Positions 24,777 to 35,735 of a stretch of DNA of 64,000 bases are shown here, in pieces. Source of the stretch: Pyrus communis (Eukaryota; Streptophyta; Magnoliopsida; Rosales; Rosaceae); the NCBI RefSeq assembly GCF_963583255.1, contig NC_084816.1:13875100-13939099 (forward strand), read 5' to 3'. The number at the start of each line of letters is the position of its first letter. Position 1 is the first letter of the stretch. Under the pieces are notes generated by a model, which saw only the letters and a list, made by a program, of their open reading frames with translations, was not told where the DNA came from and did no database searches. The translations under genes were made by a program, and so were the position numbers.

Positions 24777-27120
24777 TGATAGGAGCATATTTAGGCAACT
24801 TACTTAGCTTGTTTTCGTGCATTTATATTGTTAATTCATAGTTGTTTTAGTAGTTTAAGCCATTTTCGTGTGTTTTTAGGTTCATATGGCTAAGGAAGCA
24901 AAAAGATGCATTTTGGAGCATTTTGGAGCAAAATTGGGCTTGGAATGGATAGCATATGCTTGGAGCCAAAGTGTTGGACGAATTTGAAGGCCTTGTATGC
25001 ACTTTGGACATAAAACAAAGGGCCTAGCCCAATCAAACAATCCTTTGAGCCATGCAAAACCTCTAGCCCAATCAAACAATCCATCAAAGCCATGCAAACC
25101 ACCATCCACACACACTTCACACAAACCACAACCCTTAGCCGTACCTTCCCCTTGCATTTCCAGCATTCCACTTCATCATTACACCACATTCTCCCTTTTT
25201 AATCCACATGCATTCATCATCATTCACTCTAGTTTTAATTCACATGCAAACACATGCATTTCCAACACCAAACACACCTTGTCGTGCATCCCATTCCATT
25301 TTCCAGCTTTCCAACCTAATTCACATGCATACCATGACATTATTTCCACCCACATGCACTTTAATCATTCAATCACACCATCACACATTCATTCTCCAAC
25401 CTTGCCGTGCATATCAACACATTTCAGCCATTCCACATGCATTTCAACTCACATGCACTCATCATCATTCAACCCAGTGTCACTCCCATTCTTTCCCAAC
25501 AAATAATTCAAGCACATGCTCCCCCTTCTCCATTGCCGTGCACTTTCATACCCTTTCCAGCATTTCCATTTCATTATGGCAGCAACACATCCACTCATTT
25601 CCAGCACCAAACACCATCATTCCAAAAATTCTACCCATGCCATGCATTCCCTTTCATTTCAGCCAAATCACATGCACTCCCACCCTTTAATCACATGCAT
25701 TCCCTTCATAAATCAGCCACATGTATTTCCAGCTTTCCACCAAGTTCCTAGCTGTCATGTTCCCTCTTTTTTTCACCTATAAATAAGCATCCATTGCAGC
25801 CACAAAACATTCATTCTCACTCACTCTTCCATATTCAGAAATTCCATTCACAACACAACACACAACACAAACACTTCCCCTTGCCGTGCAAATCCCCTTC
25901 CATTTCTGCACCATTTCTTCTCCTCCATTGCAGCCACTCCAACCATTCCCCACTCCATTCCACATACACCTAAAGCCCTAAACATTTCCTTAGACCTTGT
26001 GCCACAACAAAGAGGAATGGAAGAAAAGAGTGCTTAAACGTTCATACAATTCAAGTTTGAGTTGTTGGAATGTTTAGGTGTTTCTTTGATTTCAATGTTT
26101 AAATTCAATTCTCTTTGTTTTGTACGTATGAGGAATGGAAGAAAAGAGTGCTTAAACGTTCATACAATTCAAGTTTGAGTTGTTGGAATGTTTAGGTGTT
26201 TCTTTGATTTCAATGTTATGAGGAACTAAACCCCCTTTAGCTAGGGGGTGATTCGAAATACATGTTTATGCTTGCAATATGAATTGATTATCTTTGGTTG
26301 GAATTTCATAAGTTGTGGATTCAATTTGTTTAACCGTTTGATTGATAACTTATTTATGTATGTTTATTGAGAATGCGCACTTAATTTTCATGCATGAATA
26401 TGACGCTAGAATATAAGTGAGTTTCACCTAATCGTTATGAACTTATATTCACAAGTAGTGGAGGTTGCTTATAAACAATCGCGTTAAATGAATTCTTGGC
26501 ACGAGTTTCATGCTCATCATAGTAACGAATGCCTCGTCAACACTTATAGTTTTCATAATGCTTAATGATCTTTGATTGTATCTTTATTGTGCTTTTCACG
26601 TAAAGGACTTTTGGAGAATGTTGTGAATTGCGTTGCGCAAACCCATCCAATTCATTAACTTAAGGAAAACTTGACGGTTAATTTAAGCAGACCTAATTGA
26701 CCCGGGGCGTTGAGTTTCATAATTTATCGAAAGACCAACTGAGAATCAATCTTGTATGCAAGTGTAACATGTGTGGAGAAGAACCCCTTAGCTAGCCTTC
26801 ATTCCATTCATTAAATCCAAATTTGTTTTACAATCTGCTTAGTTTATTTACTTGTTTTGTTATTTCAATTTTCGTCAAATCAAACCCCCCCTTTACTTTC
26901 TTGTTCTTTAATGCTTAGAATCTGTTTAGTTTATGTTTTAAAGTATTTTTGAATTCTTTGAGTCTAGTATAGTGTTGTATATTGTGTTTTTACGTTTTTG
27001 AGTCAAATCCAAGTGATTAACAATCCCTCCTAATCCCCGGTCCAGAACGATCCCTACTTATATCATTACTACAATTGTCAAAAAGAGGGTTTAATTTGTG
27101 TGCGTATAAATCTCACATCA
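24777..27120 (+). repeat. 3' LTR of the young element
   Basis: 2344 bp, the same length as the 5' LTR at 17152-19495, with about 19 substitutions and no net indel by eye. Target-site duplication agtgt follows at 27121-27125. Confidence 0.95.
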
Positions 27121-27757
27121 AGTGTCCTAAGGCTGGAAAAAGAAATTTGCTAACAATCTACTTTAGAACCAACTTAAATGGAAGTCGATCTTCCTCCTGA
27201 AGATCCGAAATAATCACTAGTGCGTTAGAAAAGATTAGTACTATCGGCGACCAAAAGTGTCTGTGCCCCAGATGTTTTTCCGTCGAGTGCTACCCCTTTA
27301 GCACCACATTGTCACTAAAGACATTTCTGGAAATTTTGATGAAAGTACAACTTCGTAAGAAATCTGTAGATGGTATACTAATGGATACTGCCAAGGAATC
27401 AAAACTATTCTTGGATCCTAACTCGAAAGGATTGATAATGATAATGAGATAAATGTAGTGGAATTGATTGGTAAATCTCTAGTGGCACACAATTATCGAT
27501 ACATTAGCCCTGCTTTGGGGCCTTCGACTCATACCAAAACGGGATTTTCCTTGGTAGGAAATTTCTTCATTTAATGTCTAAAGGCGTCTGCCAAAATGAT
27601 GTTCTAGAATGTCGATAAGTCATCAAAGTCATTCAAAACTTAGAAAAAGTTAACACATTTTTCGTGCTCGACAAGGTGGCAAGATTCAAGAATTAGGCTT
27701 AAGAACCAAGAATGCTTACATCACGTGTGTGATGAACGCAATATTGCCCAAACTTAT
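27121..27757 (-). pseudogene. 5' internal (leader/gag) remnant of the outer Ty3 element
   Basis: This lies between the young insertion and the outer element's primer site, where gag should begin on the minus strand. No intact frame is visible; the region is decayed. Confidence 0.5.
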
Positions 27758-27769
27758 GTTCTGATACCA
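27758..27769 (-). promoter_or_regulatory. tRNA-Met primer-binding site of the outer Ty3 element
   Basis: On the minus strand: TGGTATCAGAAC, 11 of 12 matches to the tRNA-iMet site TGGTATCAGAGC. It lies 3 bp from the LTR edge at 27773, which fixes the element's orientation. Confidence 0.85.
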
Positions 27770-27772
27770 AAC

Positions 27773-30306
27773 TGACACATCCTGACCCGAAATGTCCACC
27801 TGGACTCTGAATCGAGTTGTGTTGGTCGACACCCGGGGGGTGACAAACCCATAAAGTATAGTGATGTGGAAAATGTGAATAAATTTAAACCTAAAAGTGC
27901 CTAACTATAAGAGTGCTCTAGTGAGCAAGAATGAACCTATTTCACACATGATGTCAGAGCATAAGTAAAGTACAGTAAAGTAGGATGAGAATTATACCAT
28001 CGAGGGTAATCTTTAATACCAAGATTTTCCAAGAATCCTCATTGATATGAAAGCTCAGCACTAAAACCTGGAGGGGCGAAAAACAAGGTGAGTAGGCCTA
28101 AAAACAAAGCTTTGTAAAAACCTTTTCAAAAACATAGTAACCCCTAGCCGTAAAACAAGTATAGTTTCCAAAATATACATACTACATATATATAGTAAGA
28201 AAATACTTACTGTAGCCTGCAATATCTCAAGATTCAATGCGGCACAATATTTCGTAAGTAAATGCATGACGTCCGTAATCAACATAATCTCGCATTAGCA
28301 GCCATATCATATCAAGTGCTCGTTAAGACATGCTGACACATGAGTTCATGCAAAGGTATTCTGACATGAACAAGACTGCGTGTAACAATGATATATGTTC
28401 TAGTATTATAATCACGTGAAGACTAGCGCTATGTGCAACACACATGAGTCCTGATTGCCTATAGCATTCTAAGACAGGACTGGCACCTACAATGAATCCA
28501 AAGTGAGTGTACGGTGCCATGTGTAAATACACGTGAAAGATTGGCCCTAGCCTGGGGGAGTCTTAACACCGATGCAGCAAACTATGAGCATATAACATAA
28601 ATGTAGTCCTGCTACAGTGATTCGATTATTCCAGTCAACATAATATTATTCATAGCAGTAAGCATAATTAAGGCATCCCATAAGATTTATGGTGATTTCT
28701 TAATTTTCACTGTTATGTCATCTCTTATAAATGTTAATTTAATTACAGCAGTCATAGAGAAAATTCATTATTAGATGTATATATGGAAAGTAAATAGATA
28801 TATATATATATATATATATATATATCAAAGAAAAGACCCGCTCATAGATCATGTCATCGAGTCGAACCCACCTCGTAGCTTCGAAAGTCCTTACGATATG
28901 TTTCGCCTATAAACGAAATCATTTATGTAAATATGTAACGTACTAACGTATAAACGTGTTTTCGTACAAAGTACAGCTAATAAAGAAACTATTTTAAAAT
29001 GGTCGAATTTCGGAAAATAGAGGGTGGATTCGGGTCCGACATGTCGAGAAACCTAAGGATAGACCTCGGGTTCCTCCACGCGTTGCCACATGCGCCGTCA
29101 TAAGGTGGCTGCACCAGCAGTCACGCGCCTCACATGCTACTCACGGTGTCTCCCTGACGCGCGCCCACGCGCTTGCGAGTATAATTGCCTTCTTCACTAG
29201 GATATGCGTTTTACAGGTCAAACTGCCGACTTCTAAAGCTCCAAACGAGGTCAAATCTCAACCAAAATTGATGATTCAAAAACCTAAGTGAAGTAGGAAA
29301 TGTAGGGGATAGATCTATACCGGAATGGGGCTGAGATACAGTTGGAGTTGGTTGAAAAAATGCTTTGAAAGTGGCCTAACATCCACGGTTCCAAGCTTCC
29401 AAAAATTCTGGGGAAAATTTCCCCAAGGTGTAACTGCACCAAAACACCACCAAGACACAGTCTCAAGGTTTTGAGCAGAACCAGAACATCACTAAGGTCC
29501 AATGGAAAGAAAAACATAACTTACCCAAGCTGGAAAACCGAGAAATCTTGCCGAAGTTTCATGAAAGAGATGATGAACAATGGCAAAGTTCATGTGCAGT
29601 GTCGAGCTCTACGTCTGGGTGAATGCTCATGGTATAAGCTTACAAAGATAGGAAAAGACAAGGCACAGTGGTGGTCCGATGGTCTAATGCGCCAGAGTAG
29701 TCGAGTGATGGTGGTTTATTGTTACTGTGCACATGGAGTGTAGAGAGTTTTGGATGAGAGAGTCTCAGAGAGTTTAAGATGGGAGACAAGTTGTGGCCGT
29801 CGGCGGTGGTATCTCCGTGACAAGGGATCTCGCCGGAGTGGTCATGTTTTGCTGGTCTCTATAACATAAAGGAATAAGGGAGAAATGATGGGTAAAATGC
29901 GAGAGAGAAAAAGAAAGAGAGTCTTAGTGAGAAGGAGAGAGTTTGAAAATAAGAGAAATAATGGGAGAGAGAGAGAGAGAGACCGAGATCTCTGGAGGGT
30001 GAAGATACAAGATAAGGTAAGAGTGGGGTGTGGGCCCCACATGTCTCACAAATCAATACAAAATATCTCTAAACATGAAATTACCAATTTGTCCTCGGTA
30101 TTCGATGTTTCGTAAAATTTTAACTGTTTTGATTTCGATTTCGCTTACACCTACGCGTTTGTATCGTTGAAAATACGCTAAAAGAATGTTTCATACGTCT
30201 CTCTAAACAATCGTCAACGGAAGTCACAATCGTTGCCTCTAGGGGCATTTTGATCAATTCATAATTTTAAAATTTATAAAATCGTAGAATTGGGGATGGG
30301 TTGTCA
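27773..30306 (-). repeat. 5' LTR of the outer Ty3 element
   Basis: Begins tgacacatcctgacccgaaa and ends gatgggttgtca, giving TGACA/TGTCA inverted ends. It is the partner of 9006-11440. Contains a (TA)n tract at about 28797-28824 and a purine-rich GA segment near 29880-29995. The element's own promoter would lie here on the minus strand, but none was pinpointed. Confidence 0.88.
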
Positions 30307-30700
30307 TAGAATCCTTATCCAGCTGCAAGTGACTCAAGATTCTATAACAAATGCCACCCTTGCTCAGTAAGAAAAGCAAGATTGAAGTCATAAAGTAATT
30401 GAAAACCCATCCCTCTTCAAATTTAGGCCAATACATAGACTTTCATGAGAAGAGAAAATAATTTTTTTGTTTCAATACAAGTATCGATATCCATTTTAGA
30501 CATTATAAACAATGAAAATATCTTTTACGAAACTTTTACAAACACCTATTTGGAGCAAGTAGTGGATTGTCCTTATAGATATTACCTTCCTTTTTAGCCT
30601 ATTTCGTTTCGGATTCAAGCTCATCCCCATTCGCGTAGTTTAGATGAATCTAAATCATATTTGTAACCCAACTGATTCCTCTCAAAGCTTTATTAAACTA
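30307..30700. other. DNA between the outer LTR and the pararetrovirus copy
   Basis: No gene seen. The sequence gaatc at 30309-30313 matches gaatc at 9001-9005, two bases beyond the LTR edge (see findings). Confidence 0.4.
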
Positions 30701-30933
30701 GGGGGCTTTAAAAAAAAGGAATTTTAATAAAAAGGGCCTAACACTATTCATTCTTAATCAAAAGGACATTTTGTGTATGAAAAGTCCACAATGGATCAAG
30801 CCTTTTTTTTTATTTACTCTTATGCCATTATTTCATTATTGTAGCGGGGTCCACAATGATATTGACATTTCTGTCTTGAAATACGTTGTTTTACATGATG
30901 TTATTCAACTTACGCTAATTTGCTGCCAACTCT

Positions 30934-31990
30934 TCATGCTTCCATCATGTTGTCGATGTTATGCAGCTCTTCTTCTGTCAAATTGTTCCAGTACTCTTCA
31001 TCACCTTCTACTAGCTCTGCGTCTCTTTCTCTATCTTCTTTTACCTTGTAATACATATATGTTGTTTCTCCTTTGAAATTTTGAGGCTTCTAGTTGAGCT
31101 GATGACCGATTCTTGTCTTACTGTAAATATACATTTCTTCTTCTTCTGCTACTAGTAAAATATCATACCTAAAATCTTCAAACTCATCTAAGGTTAGCAT
31201 TTGGATCCCTCAAAATCTTAGAATATTTTTGTATCAAGGAGTCCACCTATGTGGGGAGATAGAGGATAGTCTAAAGGACTCTTCATTAATCATGGTTATA
31301 TGCATAGCTTTCTCCTTATGCATATGTGCATACCAATCTGGAGGACTACTGATAAAACTTATGCAAATTTCTTTCCACTGTTCTAGATAATCTTCTGCTA
31401 CTTTTATAAGCTTTTCAGGAAATTATTCTAGTTGGAAAATATGGTTAATAAATATTTTATCAAGATAGCCAAACTCTAATAGTAAGGCCGAGTTAACTTC
31501 TACTACATTATGCTTTTTATGATGCTCATAACTAAAATGCCATGGTTTAAAATTTCTCATGTTAATCCTGGGTACAGCTATGCTAACCTCTGGTTTACAA
31601 ATACAACTCTCTATACTATCACAAAGACATGGTGGATACATCTTTGTAATAATATTCATCCCTGGTTTTGGATCAAAGATAGACTGATACAAAGCATATT
31701 ATAATTGTAATTGTAACTCTTTCATGGACTATGATGCTCTGCTCAGGATCTCATTTTGCATATCTGGTGGCATTATTCTTAATTTTGCTTTTGAAATTTC
31801 TTCTAATAGGATATCATCTATTATTAAGTCTAAAGATATATTCTTAAGAAAACTTTCATATCTTTCTTGCTTTTCTTTGTCACTCAGATGTTGATGCTAC
31901 TCCATTTCAATGTCTTCTTCTAAGAGCTCAATCTTAATCTCTTCTATAGGCTCATTAGCCTCTTGTTCTATGGGTTCAATAACCTCTTTT
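30934..31990 (-). pseudogene. C-terminal coding-like region of the pararetrovirus, function unknown
   Basis: Minus-strand frames continue after the protease region with few interruptions. The largest open piece is 31423-31692 (89 aa); its best stretch includes SIAVPRINMRNFKPWHFSY. A later piece ends EEYWNNLTEEELHNIDNMMEA with a stop at 30934-30936. The composition is acidic and coding-like. I recognise no reverse transcriptase, RNase H or other named domain. It may be a polyprotein C-terminus or a separate accessory protein. Confidence 0.45.
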
Positions 31991-32060
31991 CTTTATTCTT
32001 ATGATGATCAATTTCTAAACCTATTTTCAATTCTCTTTTCAGGGTGTCACTTGCCTTTTG

Positions 32061-32396
32061 CTACATTCTAAGAGATTGGAGTTCTTGGTTCATTTTGGTA
32101 AACTTACTAAGTAATGACTCATGGTCTCTAGAAATGACTTGAAGGTTGTACTCAAGAGAATGAATATGATGATGGCTTTGATGGAAATTAAAATTAAAGT
32201 TATCAAACTCTTGTTTATCTATTAAACTACAAGGCATATCAGCTGTCTTTATGGTTAAATCTGGATTAATTATATCTAATTTTGCTAGTATTTTATTTTT
32301 ACTCCAATGTACTTGTGGGTCTTCTCCTATAATTCTAGTTTGTTCTGCTAATTGAAACAATTCTTCTAAACTTTTTGGTCTATCTAATTGTAACAT
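32061..32396 (-). pseudogene. pararetrovirus segment normally preceding reverse transcriptase, then coiled coil
   Basis: A 111-aa open frame. It contains IIGEDPQVHWSKNKILAKLD followed by INPDLTIKT. In caulimovirids a block of this form (I-G-E-x-P, a spaced W, N-K, then K-L-x-I-x-N-P) lies just before the polymerase domain. Here the next residues (about 60 onward) turn into an H/N/F-rich linker and a heptad-like coiled coil ending QELQSLRM. The polymerase fold does not follow. This looks like a clean loss of the reverse transcriptase and RNase H part. Confidence 0.6.
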
Positions 32397-32575
32397 TTCT
32401 ATACGGTTTCCTTCTTCTAAAACCGGATATTCATGTTCAAATATTTTTTCATCAAACTCTTCTATATTATTATGCTCATCATTTTGTTTTGAGTTTTCTA
32501 AATAATAACTATCTTAGCCACTAGACTCTTCTATACTTATGTTTTTGTACACTTCTACAATATTACTTTGATCAG

Positions 32576-33178
32576 TTATTGTGATGCCTCTTTTGAAAAT
32601 GCTATGTTATGATTCATAAATAAAAAACCTTGCAAACTTTTCAAAAAGTTTAAACCTAAAATGAATGGGTATGACCCTACTGGTGAAACAAATGTTAATG
32701 GTAAAATAAATTGTTTTTTTTTTTTTACTTTAATAGACTCATGCTTAATACAATGTGTTAAATAAACTGATCTCTTATCAAACTGTGTTATTTTCACTAG
32801 TTTTGCTAATTTTTGTCAATATTTTTCTAGTACTAACTTTTCTCTTATGACACTCTTTGTGTTTCTTGTATCTATCATAGCTGTTATTTGTATTTTGTGT
32901 TCTTTTGCTATTTCTATTTCACAATTTATGGTAATTAAAGAACTATTTTTTGGCTTTTCTATACTATAAACAGTATTTCCTAATATTTCAGTACTTTCTT
33001 GTGATTCTGCTAAATTAATATCTAATAACCTATTACTATAACATTTTTCACATAATATTGAATATGTATTATAATATTTATTTGCAACTAGCTTGCTACA
33101 CTTATAACATTTTTCTGGCCAACCTAAATTTATATATTTATACTTTTCTTCATGTTGTTCTTCTATGAATGCACACAT
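32576..33178 (-). pseudogene. pararetrovirus cysteine-rich segment and aspartic protease remnant
   Basis: The frame 32816-33178 (120 aa) has a C-x2-C pair and another C-x2-C pair (CYKCSKL, then CEKCYSN). It then has ITAMIDTRNTKSVI, where retroviral-type aspartic proteases carry D-T/S-G. Here the glycine is arginine (codon at 32864-32866). A second frame, 32576-32797, continues with LPLTFVSPVGSYPFILGLNF, matching the flap-to-hydrophobic-I-L-G region of such proteases. The two pieces are separated by a frameshift or stop. The enzyme would process the polyprotein; this copy is inactive by sequence. Confidence 0.7.
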
Positions 33179-33378
33179 ATATTCTTCTAAATCACTATTT
33201 GAACTATTTGAATCTTACGAGTCTGAATCTAATTTATTTATATTTTCTATACTATAAATACTCTCATTATCACTTAAATCATCCAAACTATATATTGAGT
33301 GTATATCTTCATTCTCTTCTAACTTAAACAACTCCATGAAATGTACTTTTTTTCTCTTGACTGTTTACCTAATTTTGG

Positions 33379-33420
33379 ACATTTAGGTCTAATGTGTCCA
33401 ACTTCTCCACATAAATAACA
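33379..33420 (-). pseudogene. CCHC zinc knuckle of the pararetrovirus capsid
   Basis: The minus strand encodes CYLCGEVGHIRPKC, a perfect C-x2-C-x4-H-x4-C knuckle. It is preceded (about 33430-33600) by a strongly basic stretch rich in K, R and Y. Together these form the nucleic-acid-binding tail of a caulimovirid capsid protein, which binds the RNA or DNA genome. Confidence 0.85.
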
Positions 33421-33623
33421 TTTACAACTACTCGTATCTTTTGGTGCTTTATATTTTCTAATCCAAGGTCTACCACTTCTTTTCCTAAATTGTTTTGGAA
33501 TATATTTTCACTTTCTATATGTTCTTGAAGGTCTTATGCTAAAATTCTTATGTTGTTTGTAAGGTTTATATGACCTATATTTCTTTTTATATATTTTATT
33601 ATGCTTATTTTTCTTATGACAAC

Positions 33624-34121
33624 TGTCACATCCTCGCCCGGGCCCCCACCACATCCCGGGTTCGACTCCACCGTAGAACGATATTGTCCGCTTTGGGCCC
33701 CGACCACGCCCCCACGGTTTTGTTTTTGGGAACTCACACGAGAACTTCCCAGTGGGCCACCCATCCTGGGAATGCTCTCACACAAACTCGCTTAACTTCG
33801 GAGTTCCTACGGAACCCGAAGCCAATGAGCTCCCAAAAGGCCTCGTGCTAGGTAGAGATGGGAATATATATATATAAGGCTTACAAGATCCATTCCCCTG
33901 GGCGATGTGGGATGTTATAATCCACCCCCCCTTAGGGGTCCGACGTCCTCGACGACACACTTCTGGTTAGGGATTGGCTCTGATACCAAATTGTCACATC
34001 CCGGGCTCAACTCCATCGTAGCACGATATTGTCCGCTTTGGGCCCCGACCACACCCTCACGGTTTTGTTTCTGGGAACGCACACGAGAACTTTGTGATAG
34101 GTCACCCATCCTGGGAATGCT
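33624..34121 (-). mobile_element. Cassandra-type TRIM with 5S-rRNA-like LTR
   Basis: The minus strand carries a complete 3' LTR (33624 to about 33919), a purine tract (about 33920-33935), a short interior, the tRNA-Met site TGGTATCAGAGCC (33976-33988) and a truncated 5' LTR (33992 to about 34121). Within the LTR the reverse complement of cgcttaacttcggagttcc (33791-33809) matches the 5S rRNA block 'aactccgaagttaagcg'. The reverse complement of 33754-33766 contains 'ggatgggtgacc'-like sequence corresponding to the 5S internal control region. Both are hallmarks of Cassandra. It interrupts the pararetrovirus capsid region. The outer part of the 5' LTR is missing, so no target-site duplication remains. 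Confidence 0.85.
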
Positions 34122-34124
34122 TTT

Positions 34125-35232
34125 CACCTATTGGTCCTTTTATTTTTGTCATATAAGTATCTAATAAATTAATATCGCTAATTCTACCTATTCTTCCTAA
34201 ATATTTAAAGAAATTTGTAGTATACTCAGCTATATACTGTAAATCACAAATTTGTAATTGTTCTAAACTTTTAATTACTCTTATTTGTTCTTGTTCGCTT
34301 CTGTCATCTAACCTATTATGATCTAAAAATTCTTATTTAATCAAAGTAACAAAACCATCAATATTAAAATGCGTTTTAGCTACCTGATGCTGTTCTGGAT
34401 TTTGAACTTTCCATGATTGGAAATAATAAAAAACTAGACCATCTAAAGTATGCTTGAAGTAATCTAACATATTTTGTGAATTACTAAAATCTAACATTAA
34501 TTTTGCATGTACGCAACCTTTCTCCCATCTCTCAATCGTTCTTTCCAAATCTTGTGGATCTACATTATCTAAATTCAATATATTTCCTGCTATATTAATT
34601 TGTTCTAACCCTCTCAAATATAGAATCTTATTTTTTCTAGGTGGTTTTATGATACTTTCTTCGTAATCTACTTCAGCTTCTTCTTTATATTGCTCATTTA
34701 TTGGTCTCAAAAATTGTTGATCAATTCTACCTATGTATCCTGGATTTTCTACTCCTGATGTACTACTTTCTTTTGTTGGATTACATTCTACTTTCAATTC
34801 TAATAAATTATTATATTCTTTTGATCCTAAAATATGTTCTACTCCTATTTCTAAAATTAATTTTTTCATCTCTTCATCTGAAATTATATGTAATCCTAAA
34901 TCATATGTCTTATATTTTTCTAAGTATTGTTCTTCATCTAAATGATCAATATCTTCTATAAGCTTATTTACAATATGATCAAAATTTTGGTCAACTAAAT
35001 TGATATCTAAATTATCAAAAACCATATGAGTACTCTCATTTTCGATCTCACTATCATCCTCTTCTATATTTTCTAGTTGCTTGTAATTACTAAACCTATT
35101 TGTTGCTTTACCTGTACTAGTTTCATATATTTGTACTTTATCTGGGTGTCTATTTTTTGCTACTTGTAAAGTAGGTAATGTCCACTGAGTTCCTTCTAAA
35201 AAGCTATTATCTACGGGGTTTGCTTCTATCAT
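34125..35232 (-). pseudogene. pararetrovirus capsid protein region
   Basis: The main open part, 34333-35232, encodes 299 aa. The N-terminal half is acidic (IEEDDSEIENESTHM near residue 55). The C-terminal half contains DPQDLERTIERWEKGCVHAK and WKVQNPEQHQVAKTHFNID, in the style of the helical core of caulimovirid capsids. A stop interrupts the frame at 34333, after which coding-like sequence continues to the Cassandra insertion near 34121. The knuckle then follows at 33379. Position between movement protein and knuckle supports the call; the core similarity is moderate. Confidence 0.65.
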
Positions 35233-35284
35233 ATTTACATGCTTACTACCAAATGTTTGAACTAAATTTTGAATTCTAAATTAA

Positions 35285-35735
35285 ACTTATGATTATATTT
35301 ATCAGACACTTTACTAATATACATTAAGCTAATACACAAATTTTTATACTCCCCTTTCATATTATAATTTTTTTGTTCTTATGCTTACTTTAATATATTT
35401 ACTAAATTTGTTTATTGTCATAACATAATTTGGAATACATCATATGACTGCTAAGTTTGAAATTAAGTCTACTTCAGCTATTGCTATTGTTGCTTGTTGG
35501 TAATTATCCTATCTATCACAATATATGTATACTAAAGCTTTTGTGCCTACTTGTGCTCTGGTTAATCCTGCTATTCCAATTAATATTGTTCATATGCGAA
35601 TCTGACTGAAATGTGATTTTCTCAAATGCATAACTGCTTCCTTACTAAGTAAATTAAGTGTAACTTCTTTATCAATACAGCTACCTTCATATTGACTAAT
35701 GCTACTTACAATTCTACTTCTATTTTCAAATAAAC
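35285..35735 (-). pseudogene. pararetrovirus movement protein remnant (30K-type)
   Basis: The minus strand shows MHLRKSHFSQIRI, a stop, then TILIGIAGLTRAQVGTKALV and, after another stop, further blocks ending IPNYVMTIN. These match in order the core of badnavirus-type movement proteins (an M-H-x-G-x-I/V-x-I block, an R-x-G-T-x-A-L block, a D-R-W block and a P-D/N-x-x-M-T-I block). These proteins open plasmodesmata for cell-to-cell spread. Several in-frame stops make this copy nonfunctional. Confidence 0.75.

Larger units (their letters stand above)
17152..27120 (+). mobile_element. young nonautonomous LTR retrotransposon (LARD / TR-GAG type)
   Basis: The element is 9969 bp with two LTRs of identical length (2344 bp), TG..CA ends, a primer-binding site and a polypurine tract. 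An exact 5-bp target-site duplication agtgt flanks it (17147-17151 and 27121-27125). I counted about 19 differences between the LTRs by eye, roughly 0.8%, so insertion is recent. The interior holds one plus-strand frame (414 aa) and no protease, reverse transcriptase or integrase. It would therefore need proteins from a partner element. It sits inside the outer Ty3 element, and a solo LTR of its own family lies nearby in reverse orientation. Confidence 0.93.
9006..30306 (-). mobile_element. old Ty3/gypsy LTR retrotransposon, host of nested insertions
   Basis: Two related 2.4-2.5 kb repeats in the same orientation (9006-11440 and 27773-30306) have a primer-binding site beside the right copy and a polypurine tract beside the left copy. 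That is the correct arrangement for one minus-strand element. Removing the two nested insertions leaves about 4.2 kb of internal DNA. On the minus strand this carries reverse-transcriptase-like remnants (about 15900-16430) followed by an integrase remnant (12301-12400), the Ty3 pol order. The LTRs differ by many substitutions and indels, and the coding frames are full of stops, so the element is old and dead. It is probably a chromovirus-like lineage, but no chromodomain was identified. Confidence 0.8.

Noticed and set aside
27758..30306. Interpretation as a solo LTR
   Set aside because: A primer-binding site lies at its inner edge, and the partner LTR with a polypurine tract is at 9006-11440, so it is the 5' LTR of a nested element.
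31800..31835. Minus-strand IIDDIL resembling the reverse-transcriptase Y-x-D-D box
   Set aside because: The surrounding residues (LDLIIDDILLEEIS and a helical, charged context) do not match the polymerase domain, and no other RT blocks are in order around it.
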